Positions 36,761 through 49,500 of a stretch of 64,000 nucleotides of DNA are shown here, piece by piece (the stretch's first letter is position 1; each line of letters starts with the position of its first letter). A program made the position numbers and the translations under genes. The notes beneath the pieces are model-generated. The model was given only the letters and a program-made list of their open reading frames with translations, was not told where the DNA came from and searched no databases. The stretch spans positions 5,465,049 through 5,529,048 of the forward strand of contig JARUPZ010000002.1 of assembly GCA_031213475.1 (NCBI GenBank), read 5' to 3'. This DNA is from Nereocystis luetkeana (taxonomy: Eukaryota > Sar > Phaeophyceae > Laminariales > Laminariaceae).

Positions 36761-37426
36761 ACATAAATCGTCATTATTATTACTGTAGTTTTCATACTAT
36801 TTTTAGTAAGAAATGAGCATTTCTTATATTTACGCCCAGAGCAAGACCAGGTGTATCTGGTACATCTTGTAGGATCTGATTATAATCTAAGATCGTGATT
36901 TAATTGTGAACTCTTCCGCACTCGTATCACCTCGTACCCGTCTGGTACCGGATGCACATACGACTCGTCGTTTTTCTTTCGTACCTGCAACTTTGTCTGG
37001 GGGTACGAGTCCAACAGCGTTCACAGCCAGACTACTACTACTTATATATCGAGTAAACACCGTTTCCAACTTTGCACAGTGTACCGAGCGCCGCTTACCG
37101 CATACCACATACTGCTAGTAGTACATAGTACCGCTTCACTGAATCAACTTCTCAGGCTTGGGGCTTGACTGGATGCTGCGTGCTGCGTGCTGCGTGCTGC
37201 GTCACGCTGGACTTTTTTGACCGGAAAACTTTCGTTCAAGTGGAATCGTTACATGCGGCGTATCTTTTAAAAGTGACCCCACACAAAAAGAGAAAAAAAC
37301 CTTCAAAGAACATGGAACACCCTCGTGGAAGCACAGCAGCAGTAGTGCTTGCTGTGCACTACTATTGTGCAACAGCAGCACAGCAGAGGGTATTGAAGTC
37401 TATAACGCTAGACCCCAGGCAGAGCA

Positions 37427-37599
37427 ATGGATGACACGGGGGAGGATGAGAGCGGGGGGGGGGTCATGATACTATTTACTTCCGATCCGGCAAGGCAGTG
37501 GGAAGTGCTTGATGCCATCAAGTACGCCACAAAGGCGCTCAAGGCACAGCAACTGATCGTGACAGAACACGATGCTGATTCTAAGAAGATGCAGCCAAG
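37427..37599 (+). CDS. Anoctamin exon 1
   Basis: ATG at 37427 then DDTGEDESGGGVMILFTSDP, ARQWEVLDAIKYATKALKAQ and QLIVTEHDADSKKMQP, matching the cytosolic N-terminal fold of ANO10-type proteins. Donor GTATGC at 37600; two bases are left over. The start is the first ATG of the open frame. Confidence 0.78.
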
Positions 37600-40500
37600 G
37601 TATGCATATGCACGAGGGCAAGTGGGGGGGGGTGCCGTTTATCGTGTATTCGAGTGCAAGGAATTGCCGCAGCTTGACAGGCGAGAGAGGGAGAGAGAGG
37701 GAGAGAGAGGGAGAGAGAAGATGCGCGCGGGGCAACTCGGACATGAAATGCTTTGCTTACTTTTCATTGAAAATATTACATGGATGGCATGACGGTATGA
37801 TTGATATTAATACCTGGTACGATTGATATTAATATATGGTACGACGACTGCTGTTCTGAATTCAAACAATGAGAGAGTGTGTGTGTTTAGATTCACTTTG
37901 CAAGCAGTGCGCGCTCATGATCGCGGTTACTGAAGCGTATCATTGCAGATGTGTGCACAAAGCAGCGAAGTTGAAAGAGAGAGACTGTTACGAGTAGGGC
38001 ATTATTCGTTATTCCACGTTGCATCGCCCGGCGCGTCTACAGCAGTACGTGGCTGCTGTACGTATGGGAGCTGCCCTCTAGCAATGCTTCTTCGAGAATG
38101 TTGTTCGGACCGGCCTGTCCGCCCAAGTTGCCGCTGCTTGGAACGTCTCGACGTCCGACTCTCGACTTGATTACAGCAGCAGCACAGCCGCAGCAGTACA
38201 CGCGTACGATACATGCGTACACGGCATTGACATTCATCAACAGCCGAATCCCGTACAGCAGTAGTACCAGGTATGATACGTACTTGATATTATATTATGA
38301 TACGACCCTCTTCCTTTTTACAGCGGTATTTGGGGTACGGCTATGATATACCTCACCCTGCTGTGACAGCAACAACTATTATATTATTATTTCTTTCGGC
38401 ATCCGACACTGTGCAGCATGATTGGCTCAGGGACTATGGGTAGGGGTCGAGAAGTATATATAGATTGCTCGCGCGAAGCGCGAAAAAAATATATAGGCGT
38501 TTTTCTTGGGCGAGCTACAATACGAAACACTTAATAATAGTGAGAAAAAAAAAGAAACAGGAATGCTGGTTCAGCCCGAATTTCTTATTCGGGAATGGTA
38601 ATTTCTATGCTGACTTCAGTACAACCGCTCTGAAATTTCTTATTTTCCTGCCATTGTTGGCTATTACAGGGGGCTCCTTTACGTGTGTTCTGGTAGAGGG
38701 CAAGATTATTATTTTGTTTAATGTTGAAAGTCGGCTTCAAGTAATAGCGCATATCTACTCGAGACAAACTCCGATTGCAAAACGGTTTTTCACGTTGGAT
38801 TACCTGGCACTTTTCGGATAGACTGGCAATGCCGGTATAATTGATGCATATGGTTGTGGAGGTGTCGTCACAAATATAGGCAACGAAAAACTCGAAAATA
38901 CATTCTGTACGACTGAAGCTAGCTGCTCTATAATTTGATTCTGAGGGCCGGTCCTAGCGGGAGCAAAAAAACGAAAAACAAAACGGAATAAAACGAACAA
39001 ACTTTCGTTTTCCGCAAAAAACAGCACATTGAGTCCTAACGAGAAAAAAAAACGAAAAAAAAACGAACCATAAAGAAGAAGCCAAGTCGAATATTTACGC
39101 GGTACAATTTTTCAGAGTGACTCAACCGCCACAGCACGTGATTACCGGCGATAGCGATCGACAGCGACGGTGGATAGACACAACTCGAAAGCGTGAGGCT
39201 CCCTCCACAGCAGGCAGTTCTCGTGGTCCAACCCGCTCCCTCCGGAGTGCTCTAGAACTTGCGTATCGGCCATCGCTGTTTGATGGCAAGCGTTTGAATT
39301 TTGAGTGGGACTCATGTCGAAAAAATTACCGCCACAGCCACTTCCTGACCCCCCGGTTTCTTGCGAGGGCAGCACATGGTGATTCCCTACCCCATATGTT
39401 CTCGCGCCGTCAGCAGGCAAGCCGCGTGGCAGCCACATGCATTACCTCGGCCATCGTGCGCTTGCCAACCGGTCGTAGAAAAATTATCGGAACTTCAGCC
39501 CAACGCTTCGAGCTCCTCCTATGTTCCTCTTCGACCCTGGGTATCCCATATTTTCTATTATTTGGCACCCATTTCGTTTTTTAAGTCCCACGAGGACTTG
39601 AACAAAAAAAACGAAACGTGAAAACGGAGGTATCGGGATCTCCACTTCTAATAGTTTTTTTATTATACCAAATTAAACTCACGTGCCCTCCAGTTCTGCT
39701 CTTCGTTTTTTTATTTCGTTTCTTTTGCCCCCGATAGGACCGGCCCTGACAACACAGAACGATCACACGTACATGAGATACTCACCGCAACGTGTCCGAA
39801 GGAGGATGTATCTCGTAAAATATACCACTATGTTAAGAACATGGAGACATGGAGAATTGTCTGGCAGTGTGATGACGAAGATCACTGCATTTTAGACAAC
39901 ACACACAACGCAGAGTTACGTCGCCCTCGGCCTTCTCAAAGAAAACATACTGCAATACACGGAAAACGCCGAGACGTATCTTAAGAAGTGGACGATTTCA
40001 ATCGAAAAACGTATCTTCAGCAGCAGCCAGGGCTACACTAAATCCTGCACGTCAGCCCATGCTTAACGTCAGTGGCAACTAAAGACAATCGCCTGTGCGA
40101 CCACGCCAGCCATATTTAGATTCCTCGCACGACCAATGGGAACATCCGAGGAGGAAATCTGATTTTCTTCTGCGTTCGTTTCCCGTCCCTGGGCGAGGGT
40201 CAGCAGGCACGATACGTCCTTGCTCGCCCAAATATGGGTCCAGAGTCGATCTGAGACCATCAACCCTTGCGTTGTGCGCACTCCTGGCAACCTCCGGATT
40301 TCTCCATCGGTGTACGACCGTCCTTCCCTCCGCCCACCCCCCCCCTGGCGATATCCACCCGCAATGCGAGGACTCACGTCTCCGCCCCTGCCCCCACCGT
40401 CCCGGCCGCGACCATGGGTGGCGCCAACGAATCCCGCAATAAGGGGTTGAGAGTAAACATTCAAGGCGTGGCCACGGCAGTGCTTAAACTCTTGGGCGGT

Positions 40501-43500
40501 GCTTGCTGCATCATCCCCCTGACGACCCCGCGGCGATTTTCATGATCGGGAGCCATGCGCATTTCGCAGACACCGAATCTTTGTAGTTGGCTGGCTATCT
40601 TCCTGTTGATGGAAAAGACGAAGAGGGTGCAAAGATACCGGCGGTAGCCCTGTATATGAGGGACGCAACAAGAAGGCAAGAAGAGTGTTGCCGCGACAGC
40701 GGTGATTGGTTGAGGCCCGAAAATGTCTTCGAAGCGTTTCCGCCGATTTGAATGAGCAGCCGATCTTGTACATCCGAAAGGTACGCACATTTGACCCAGT
40801 TTACATATCACATTATAAAAGTTATATTGCTACGATATTGCCGCTATCTATTTGTCCAAGAAAGCTAGCTAGCCTTAGCACGATTCGTAACCGCGAGCAG
40901 GCTGCCAACGCACGCACCGAAGTTAACAAGCCTCTACATGTTGTTTCAATAGTTATACAAGCATCTACACGCGCCACTCACCTGTATATCCCTGTCGCCT
41001 GGTCGCATTAGACCCGCGATGTTGTCGTCCTGGCCAAGGGCGAGACCGATCCACTCGTTGCCTGCTCTGGCTCCACCTGCAGCGTCGTCACCTTCGGCAT
41101 CAGCACTATCTGGCAATTTATTAGAAAAGTATGCGGTCCACGCCAGATGAGCGTATAGGACAGTGAAACCGATGTCTCAATCACACGCAAGGGCTACACA
41201 ATATCGTTCGCTTGCATCAGAAATGTCAGACTCCATCATACGCAAAAAAAGTAGAATGTTTACACGCTGCCGTCATCCTTACGCCAGAGCCCCAGCAAAC
41301 GACCAATAACTCACCTGCTCCCGTTGCGGTGTTCCCGGTAGGAAGGCCCTCGTTGTTGAAGTCTCCAGTGACTCCGCACCATCGTCCAGCGGCAGCGTGT
41401 AAGATTCCGCCCTCGGATGATATATACGCCCTGCAACGCTATATCGTCAATAGCGGCAGGTTCAGCAGACTCTGGCCGTGTTTTGTCTTGGCGTACCCCC
41501 CCCCCTCTCCCTCAACAAACCCTCCTCCTTCCTGGGCAGCACGCTCGCCTGCACGGCTGCATCAAACCCCTCGGCACCGTGTGCTGCGATTTCCTGCGGG
41601 TGGGAGGTAGGGCGCCGGTTCGGGGCGCTGCGCCCTGGTCTGCGGCAGTGGATACCGTATGTCGTTCCGTGCAACGCTTGCTCGCCGCTTGCCCGGCCTT
41701 TCATCACACAGGTATTGGCGGCGACCCGGCGTAACGGACGAAAGCACCTAGTAATGTTTCCCTCGTGCTCTTGACCGCTCCCCACAGCCCGACCAGCTGC
41801 GTCCGGGCTTCCCCGTGATAGAGAGCTTCACGCGCGGAAAGTAGCTGGTGCTGTACAGGCATACCTGTTTCGCGGACAGGGCGTAGACGAGATATGTTTG
41901 GCGGAGAGGGGCGTGGACGAGGGCGGGAAGGACGAGGGTACTTCTGTGTGTAGCACTAGAGGGGCGCTGAGCGTTACGATTACGTATTTCAGTACCAACA
42001 TATTCGATTATAGAGCTGTAACCGGCCACCGTATTTCCTGGAAACATTTCGAATCAGGCGCCAGGTCCTCAGTTTCAGGGAACGCACAGGCAAGGAGATG
42101 GCACACTTCGAGTCGACCATCGCTTTGCACAGAACGACCGAGGTGGAGGTATAATATAACCTTAGTCCTGTTGTGTGTCGTTGAGACGAGCGCTCGTTCA
42201 GCGGGAGAACGGAATGGCGCTGTTCGGCAGCTGCTTCCCCAGCAGGCATGCCGTCATAGCGGCGTGTTATCGAGACGAGTATATGATACCAATTTCAACT
42301 TAGCGAGCGGGCGCAAGTACAAGGTATTCGCCGCTTCTACGCCGCAGTTGTTGAAAACCTGCGCAGCATCCTTTTTGATGGCGGTACTACTGTAGTCAGC
42401 GCAGGGGGTCCATCGAGCAGAAAGGCGGTCGCCGTCCAAGTTGGTGCCAAAACAAAAGAGTGCAGGTATTCCTGCCACAAAAAAAGGGACACAGGAAAAT
42501 ATGTACCCAGATATTAGTTGTAATGGCACTCACTCGTGGTTGGCGACGCTCACCTTAGTCTTCCCTCGAGAGCAGTCGGGAACGTCTCCTTTGGGAACCC
42601 AGAAGGGACCCTCTGCAAATGGAAGAGGAAGGGCGTGCCGTGCTAGGGTGGTGCATTGATGGCCGCCACTTTGTGCTCCCCGAATCGACCGTCTCCCACC
42701 CGCGTCTACACCAAGGACCTCCTTCTTTTCCACCCGCCTGGTCGCTCTTACGAAGCACATGGACAGCAGCGGCGGCGATGGGGGGACCGAACACGATAGT
42801 CGGCAGGGACTCCATCCCCAGCTTGCGGAGAAGAAGGGCCAGCTGGATGACGGCGGTCAGCTCGTTCTCCATGTACTAGTTGATTCCCGTTGCCTCCTGA
42901 AGTATTGGGCGGTCAGCACAGGAGTCATCTGGGGGTGGGTTCAGCAAGGGAGACGGACGACGGACGACCGGTAGAGGCGATGTCGAGTTTTGTAGAAAAA
43001 TGAACCTGCGTCACTCGTTCCGACGAAACAGGCAAGTCTGCTCTTGACCACCGTCAAAACACTGCTAAGTTGGTATCAATAGTTGTTTCGCTCTGCTCTG
43101 GATCAAGGATGTACCATAAGAACAGAGTAACACAACCCGCAGTTCACCTGCGCAACAGAATGGGCGGCTCCAAGCCGTTGCCCCGTAGATCCTGAGCCCG
43201 GTCTCGTAGGAGAGCTCGAGCTGCTTGGGGGGCTACTTCCTGCTGCTAGTGCTGCCTGGTCTGCTGCTGCTGCTGTTGTTGCTGCTGCTGATGTGGTGGT
43301 TGGTGTTGTTGCTGCTGCTGCTTGTTGTTGATGGTGCTGGCTGGCACTGGTGCTTCTGTCTAGAGCAGTATCATAGTAGTAGCATGGCCTTCCCCTTGAA
43401 GTCGGCTGCTTTGCGAGTGCTGCTGCTGGAGGTTGTTGGTACTCCTCCTGGCACTGCTTCTCCTCTTCGGCGTCTGGAGCCTGACACAGAGAGCTCTGAC

Positions 43501-46500
43501 TGCCTGGTCTGCTGCAGCAGCTGCTGCAGCCAGTGCTGCTGTGCTGCTGCTGTGCCGCTACTGCTCTGCTGCTCATGATGTGGGCCATGATGTGTTGTCG
43601 CCGCGAGGAAGGTGCCGCTCGTACAAAAAAGTTGACAGTCCAGTGATTTCGGGGTGACTTCGGCGGGATTTCGGCCTCTTGGCCAATAGACATCGTCGTA
43701 ATCAAAAGTCGTAATTTATCTCGCTCGGTAAATCCCTCATATAATCGGGTATTGACCAATATTAATGCGTCGTAATCAAGAAAAATCCCCTACCTTTGGT
43801 CGCTGTGCCGCATGATCTTCAACGTGGATCACTCATAACTTTCCCGAAAGAAGAAAACCTCGGAAACAAAAGGGAACCCATGCACCAAGTCTACCTCCCT
43901 TCCGTGCCAACTTTCGGCTTGTCTACTCTATTTGCTGTATTTGCTCCTTCCTTCTATTTGCTGTATATTGATATTGATACTGCAATTGTACGAGTATGCA
44001 CAGCAGCAGTACCGGTATATACTGCGTACCACTCTGTTCGAAAATATAAGGACCGCTTGGTCTCCATATTAATATATAAACCCTACTTATATTGCGTAAA
44101 GAAAAAGAAAAAGAAAAAAGAGGTTTCGTGCTGCGTACCCGCAGCAATGTACTGCTGCGTACCCGCAGCAATGTACTGCTGCGTACTGCTGTACGTGCAT
44201 GCAGCTGTGTGAGGGTATTACCTACTCCGTATTACCTACCGTGGTACTGGGGTAAAAGACCGATCGATTCTTACCCAGCCCAGGGTAGTCCTTGTAACTC
44301 TCTCCCCCCTCCCCCCCCCCCTGAACGGCGGGGTCTTTGGGGTGTCAGTACCGTATACGGCCGTACGCTGACCTACGCGCTTCGTTTCAATAGCTGAGGA
44401 ACCAAGGAGACGTGTTTTTTGTTTTCAGGGGCGTATGCGCAAGCGCTCTATGCAAGAAACGTTCGAAGTGAGATTCGAACCCGTGTCCTCGACGACGTCA
44501 AATGTGAGGGATTACCTACCGAGCTATGGGGGTAAAAGATCGATCGATTACCCAGCCCAGGGTAATCCTTGTAACAGCAGTACGCACCAGTACGACAGAG
44601 TGCGAGTATGATGCAGGAGGACAGCGGATAGGACGCCACGAAAACGAGCCCTAGCAAGAAAGCCAGGCTGAGACTTACCGATAAGACAAATTAAGGAAGT
44701 CGGGCGTTGCACAGCAGTACCCGTATAACACGCAAGATAACACACCCGCTCGGACGATTTTCAAAGCTGGGTTTCTCGACGACTGGGAAGGCGTACTGAA
44801 TACGCCGAGCGATGCGTCTGTGCAACCTCCTCGACGAAATGTTAGTCTTTCCAAAGCCCCCATTTTCGTTTTGTGTGCCCCCCATGCTTTGGAGGAAACC
44901 GGCTGAAATTCATCCCAGAGGGTGTGTTATCTTATCACCCAGTGTGATAGCGTGATAGTTCGTATACGGTAGAAGTACTGCTGGCACAGCAGGGGTAATG
45001 ATGTCAGGGTTGTAAAGCCAAAACGAAAAATGTCCCAGTCCATGTTTTCACCGAAAAGTCGGTCGGTTTTGGTCGGGGTTCTTCAGGCAAAAACCGAAAC
45101 TGAGAGAAACGGAGAGACGAACCGAATGTCGATTGGTTTCGATCAATTTTTTGCATATAAACCGAGAAAAAAAACCCGGCGGTTTTCGATCCGGAAAAAA
45201 CCGGGAAGAAAACGACTAGAAAAAAAGACTTTCGGTTTTCGGTTCACAACCCTGATTGCTGCATAGAACCCACCGATTGTCGAGGAGGGCACTCTTCGTA
45301 CGCACTGCAGTACGCTCAAGAGAGGCCCATTGATACCGCTGCTCGTATGGCCTGTACGTACATACGACGCTATTACCAACACACCAATACAGCGCAGCGC
45401 CAGGTGGGTGCCACATGGAGCGCGCAACCAACTTGGCGGGTCAGCGGTCAGCGTATTTCGTGGTACGACGATGTGTGTGTTGTTCGCGTTACCCCCTCCA
45501 AGACCTGGGGATAGCGACCAAAACATTGACAACGGTAGTGTTAGCATCCTTCTAGGAGCGAGCAGCGTGAAGGCCCAACTGCACTGGCAAGATAACGTTG
45601 CACCCCGTGCCGTTCGACTCCTTGCGTCAACTATTGTAACTCAGACACCTACCATTGTTATCACCCCCCCCCCCTATTTTATATAGGTTGGGTTGGCGTC
45701 GGTTGGCAACGACACTAAAACATGCCGCTCACTACGTGAACTAGACAACCAGGGTACCGTTTTTTTTTTTTGGCGGTCGCCCACAGCTGGTTGTCGAGTT
45801 AGGTCATTTTGTGCGAATTAAAGAACCTTTACTCCGCACAAGGGAATTGATCGTATCACGTAGTGTTCAAGGTAAGGCACCCAAGACGCAGTTACATAGG
45901 ACTCCCGTTGCTGTCTCTGGAATTGGCTACACCGGAAATTAAACTAAACTCATTGAAGCTGTCATCCATATGCAAGTCTGCCTCACAAGCGGTTCTTAGT
46001 AGGATGCAGCTCACCCTTCATGCCACTCGCCAGACACCTCACGGCGCTTCGCGCTTTGTGCAAGCAGTGTCTGCCTGGTCGGTGAAAATCCGACATGCTC
46101 CGTCCCGGCATTGTAGGGATGCGAGGGTCTATGGCCATACGACTACGGCCATGCATGAGATCGAGCACATCTCTGCTATCGAGTACACCCCCCCCCCCCC
46201 CCCCCGATCACGCAGTGGCCACAATGGTTGCTGTAACCGTCAGTATTTGTCGCCGGTTTTCCCCATCTGATGTTTCCCATGTAGAGGGTTGAACCACTCT
46301 TTCTTTCTACGTACCCGTCGATCGACATCCAGCACACCCAGTGTCTGTGTCGGTTTCTTCCACCATATCGAGGAGAGATACAAGCTCTGCTGTGGTCACA
46401 AAACCACGACACGGAGATACTACAGTACGTTGTTTTGCAGTGAGCAGAGTAGACGATGCAAGATGGGAGCAGAGAGTCCACGAACACCAACGGATATGGT

Positions 46501-49500
46501 TATGGTTCTGCATACCAGTACAAATTACGGCCGTGACGAATGTTGTCAACATGATTGTTTTGCCGTTGTTGCCGAGCCCCCCCCTTCCCCTCTTCTCCCC
46601 TTCCCTCCCCCGACCCACATGCTTGTCGCTGTCGTTCTCCCTCCCTCCCTCCCTCCCTCAGCTTTTTGGTTGTAAACGCCAGCAGGCGTGTCATGGAGTT
46701 GGAGGCGGAGCACATACTGCTCTTGAAGGAAGACTCCACGTGAGGCGCGCGGGGGGGGGCGGGGGGGGTCCTCATTTGCTGCTTGCTTTTGTCATTTGAC
46801 CATTGAACACGCCTCCCTATCGAGACGGAGCACTGCCCCTACTCCTTATAAAGACACCTCCAACAGTTGAGCGCTCAATACGTTGCGTCCACATATTACG
46901 TAGAAACTTTTGATTGCCATGAGGGGGTACTCATATGCTGCTTCCCTTAATGAATGATCATTTTATTTTTATGGCGGAGGAGGTATAATATCATAAAACA
47001 GCCCACAGACACCCGAGCGTCTACGACAATATGTAGAACCAAGCATCCTCTGATTGATTGAACTGAACACGTTCCGCTCGTATTATACCCCGACTGGACT
47101 TTGTGGGGGGAGGGGGGCGCGGGGGGGTTGAGGTGCTCGTCTTCCTAGCGATGATAGCCCGTTGCCGTCTAAACCCTTGTGCTTCTCTACCGGTACTATT
47201 ATTCTGCTCCTTCGCTTATCCTTTGAAGCAAGGATCGGATCGCATGAGACCTCCTGCCCTGGGGGGGCTTCCATGCCACGGACCGAGTCGTGCGCATCCA
47301 CGGCGGCATCTCGTGCCATTCTCCGCATACGTCTACTATGCACACGCGTATCATGTTATCACCATCACTACGTTACTAGTGTGCATTTTGCGAATATGGC
47401 CGATGAAGCGAGTCTGTTCAGCTACAGGGGCGTGTAATATATTACGCTTTGTTTAACAGGTTATATGCATGTGTTTGAATCTCATTGGCTTAGGTTCCAC
47501 CGCATATGATAAGGTTTCACCGCATTTTTTGTGTAACGTACCTTCTAGAACTGCACCCACGTTTTTTGGGTGGCAAGCTACTTCGAATTGGTGTGGAGTA
47601 GTTCTAGCGGTAAGAGGGCTAGAAGCAAACGTGTGCTATTATTAGACAGACCATGCAGATTGTACGGGCCCCACCCGGCAGCATGTGTCACTGTAGATCA
47701 TACCACATCGGCAATACTCGTTGTTCTGCCTTGTAAAGGATCTAGATCATGAACTGTGGGAATCGAGTACCTGTCCGAGTGTGAATTTGTGCGCCTGCAT
47801 CAGCTCCCATGAGCTCTCCGGGGTTGTCAAAGTGCAATCAGATTTCGCAAGCTACGACTGCAGTCGGGCGCTCGAAGCGGCCGCCCCCGGCCCACAACGC
47901 ACCATCGCGCTCGTTCCGCCGGCACTCCCCTTCTGTATATGTATACCGTATTGTATTTCAAGCTGTTATGCTACGGTTCCGCCTGTTTGTGTCCGCAGCG
48001 GGGGTCTGAAGGAGTTCAAAATGAATGAAGCGGATGACGTCTTCAAGGGGTATGGGGACGTCGGGTTTTTCACCGCCTCCGAGCAGGTGTGGGCGGTGAT
48101 ACTCTTGTCCTAGGGTATGCTGCTGCTGCTGCTGTGGGTAGGTTGGTTTGATGCGCCGTGGAGTGTAATCTAAGGTATTCGCGTTCCCGCGGTTTGGATA
48201 GCGGTTTTGCGTAGGTTATTGGGTATGGTGTTGCCCACATTTCGGCATTTTCTTGCATGTGCCCCATATGTTTTTGGCGGAGGGCAGCATGTACGGCAAG
48301 ACGCCGGTTCTTGGCGATCTGGCTTCGGTGCTCCATGATCTACCCCGAGTTGCTATGCGCATCGTGATAGAATGACGGACATGAAGGTCGACAGAAGGAC
48401 ACGCAGGCGATAGACACAAAGGGAGAGAGACAGAAAGAGAGAGACTAAGAAATAAACGCATGAAGAGACAGACAGAGGTCGAGAGAGATGAACCCAGAGA
48501 GACAGAGAGAGAGGCAGAGTAAATCCCGCTCAGGAGAGCGCATAGTTTCGAACTGGTTAAATATTCACCTCTTCCCTTGGTATTTGTCCCACTGCTCTTG
48601 TCCCAAATTTCCGTCGTTTTATTTTTGTTGGTATCATAAATTTGCCCCTTGTTATTTTTCCGCTCGCAGGCGCTCCTCGTTCACTCGTTGGTGGATGCCA
48701 CCCAAAGCAGCGAAATCGGCCCGAAGAGCGTAAAACAGAACGGAAACTCGTACGGTATGGTCTACTCGTTGCGGCTCGCAGGTGAGAAGGAGTCCCACGT
48801 AGCTAGAGGGAGGAACAAAATAATCACTGTCATTTTTGGTTACAGGCGCACTCCCCACACACATTTTTTTTCTGTTCCAAAGCACAGCAGCAACAACAGC
48901 AGCAAAAACGCAACAACAGGCCTTGACGTATTGCCGTCAACAACTGAAGATGTGCGCTCGGGAGCCCGCAAGAAGTGCACCGACGGAGATCATCACAGTA
49001 TATCCAGGGTCGGCAGGAAAATTATCTGGACAGATCATTTTGTGGGCTTTCGCAAGAGCACAAGGAGGAGAGAACCCTTCTCATAACTTGGCGTGGACTC
49101 TGATGCACGCCATCTTCTCGATGTCTTGGGTCCGGATTTTCCTTCCTACTCGGACCCGCTGCGACATGCATGCGCTTCTCGCCAAGCTGCCAAGTACCAG
49201 CGCCTTTCTTAGAGTTTTCGTTACAAAGTCGACCACTGAGGTCGGTTCTATGAGGTACCTCGCGTACGCCTTTCCTCCCATCGTAACACGAGCAAGGATC
49301 AAGTACAGGCCGTCCTTTGATTCACGTCACCTCCTGTTGTTGGCCTGTACTTGACCCTTGCTCGTGTGGCGATAGGACATGACGTATATAGGCAGCCGGT
49401 GCGTCCGTATGGCATGCCACACACACATATATCTGATAGCTTTTATCTTTTATCATTCATTTTTTTTCCCCTTTGTTTTGTTCGGATTGGGGGGGGGGGG

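Larger units (their letters stand above)
34765..37426. other. Intergenic region
   Basis: No gene was supported between the stop at 34762 and the anoctamin start at 37427. It contains the Harbinger-like element (35389-36282), a GATC-rich repeat copy (about 36540-36760) and a (TGCTGCG)n tract near 37177. Promoter elements of the downstream gene could not be pinned down. Confidence 0.6.
37600..46661 (+). other. Anoctamin intron 1, 9.1 kb, host of an antisense gene
   Basis: Bounded by AG|GTATGC and a (CCCT)n tract ending CTCAG. Splice phase (2+1) and homology (EHDADSKKMQPSFLVVNASR) support a direct join across it. It holds an (AG)n tract at 37681-37720, a Harbinger-like element, a probable minus-strand gene, a SINE, a hAT-like MITE and a C-tract-bounded repeat. 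Confidence 0.65.

Noticed and set aside
37949-37999. Alternative second anoctamin exon after a CAG at 37946-37948
   Set aside because: The required phase reaches a TAG after 16 codons without a convincing donor; the exon at 46662 matches ANO10 and the phase.
40069-40464. 131-residue minus-strand frame near the end of the nested gene
   Set aside because: Gly/Arg-rich with no clear splice link or domain; left out of the model although a 3' extension there cannot be excluded.
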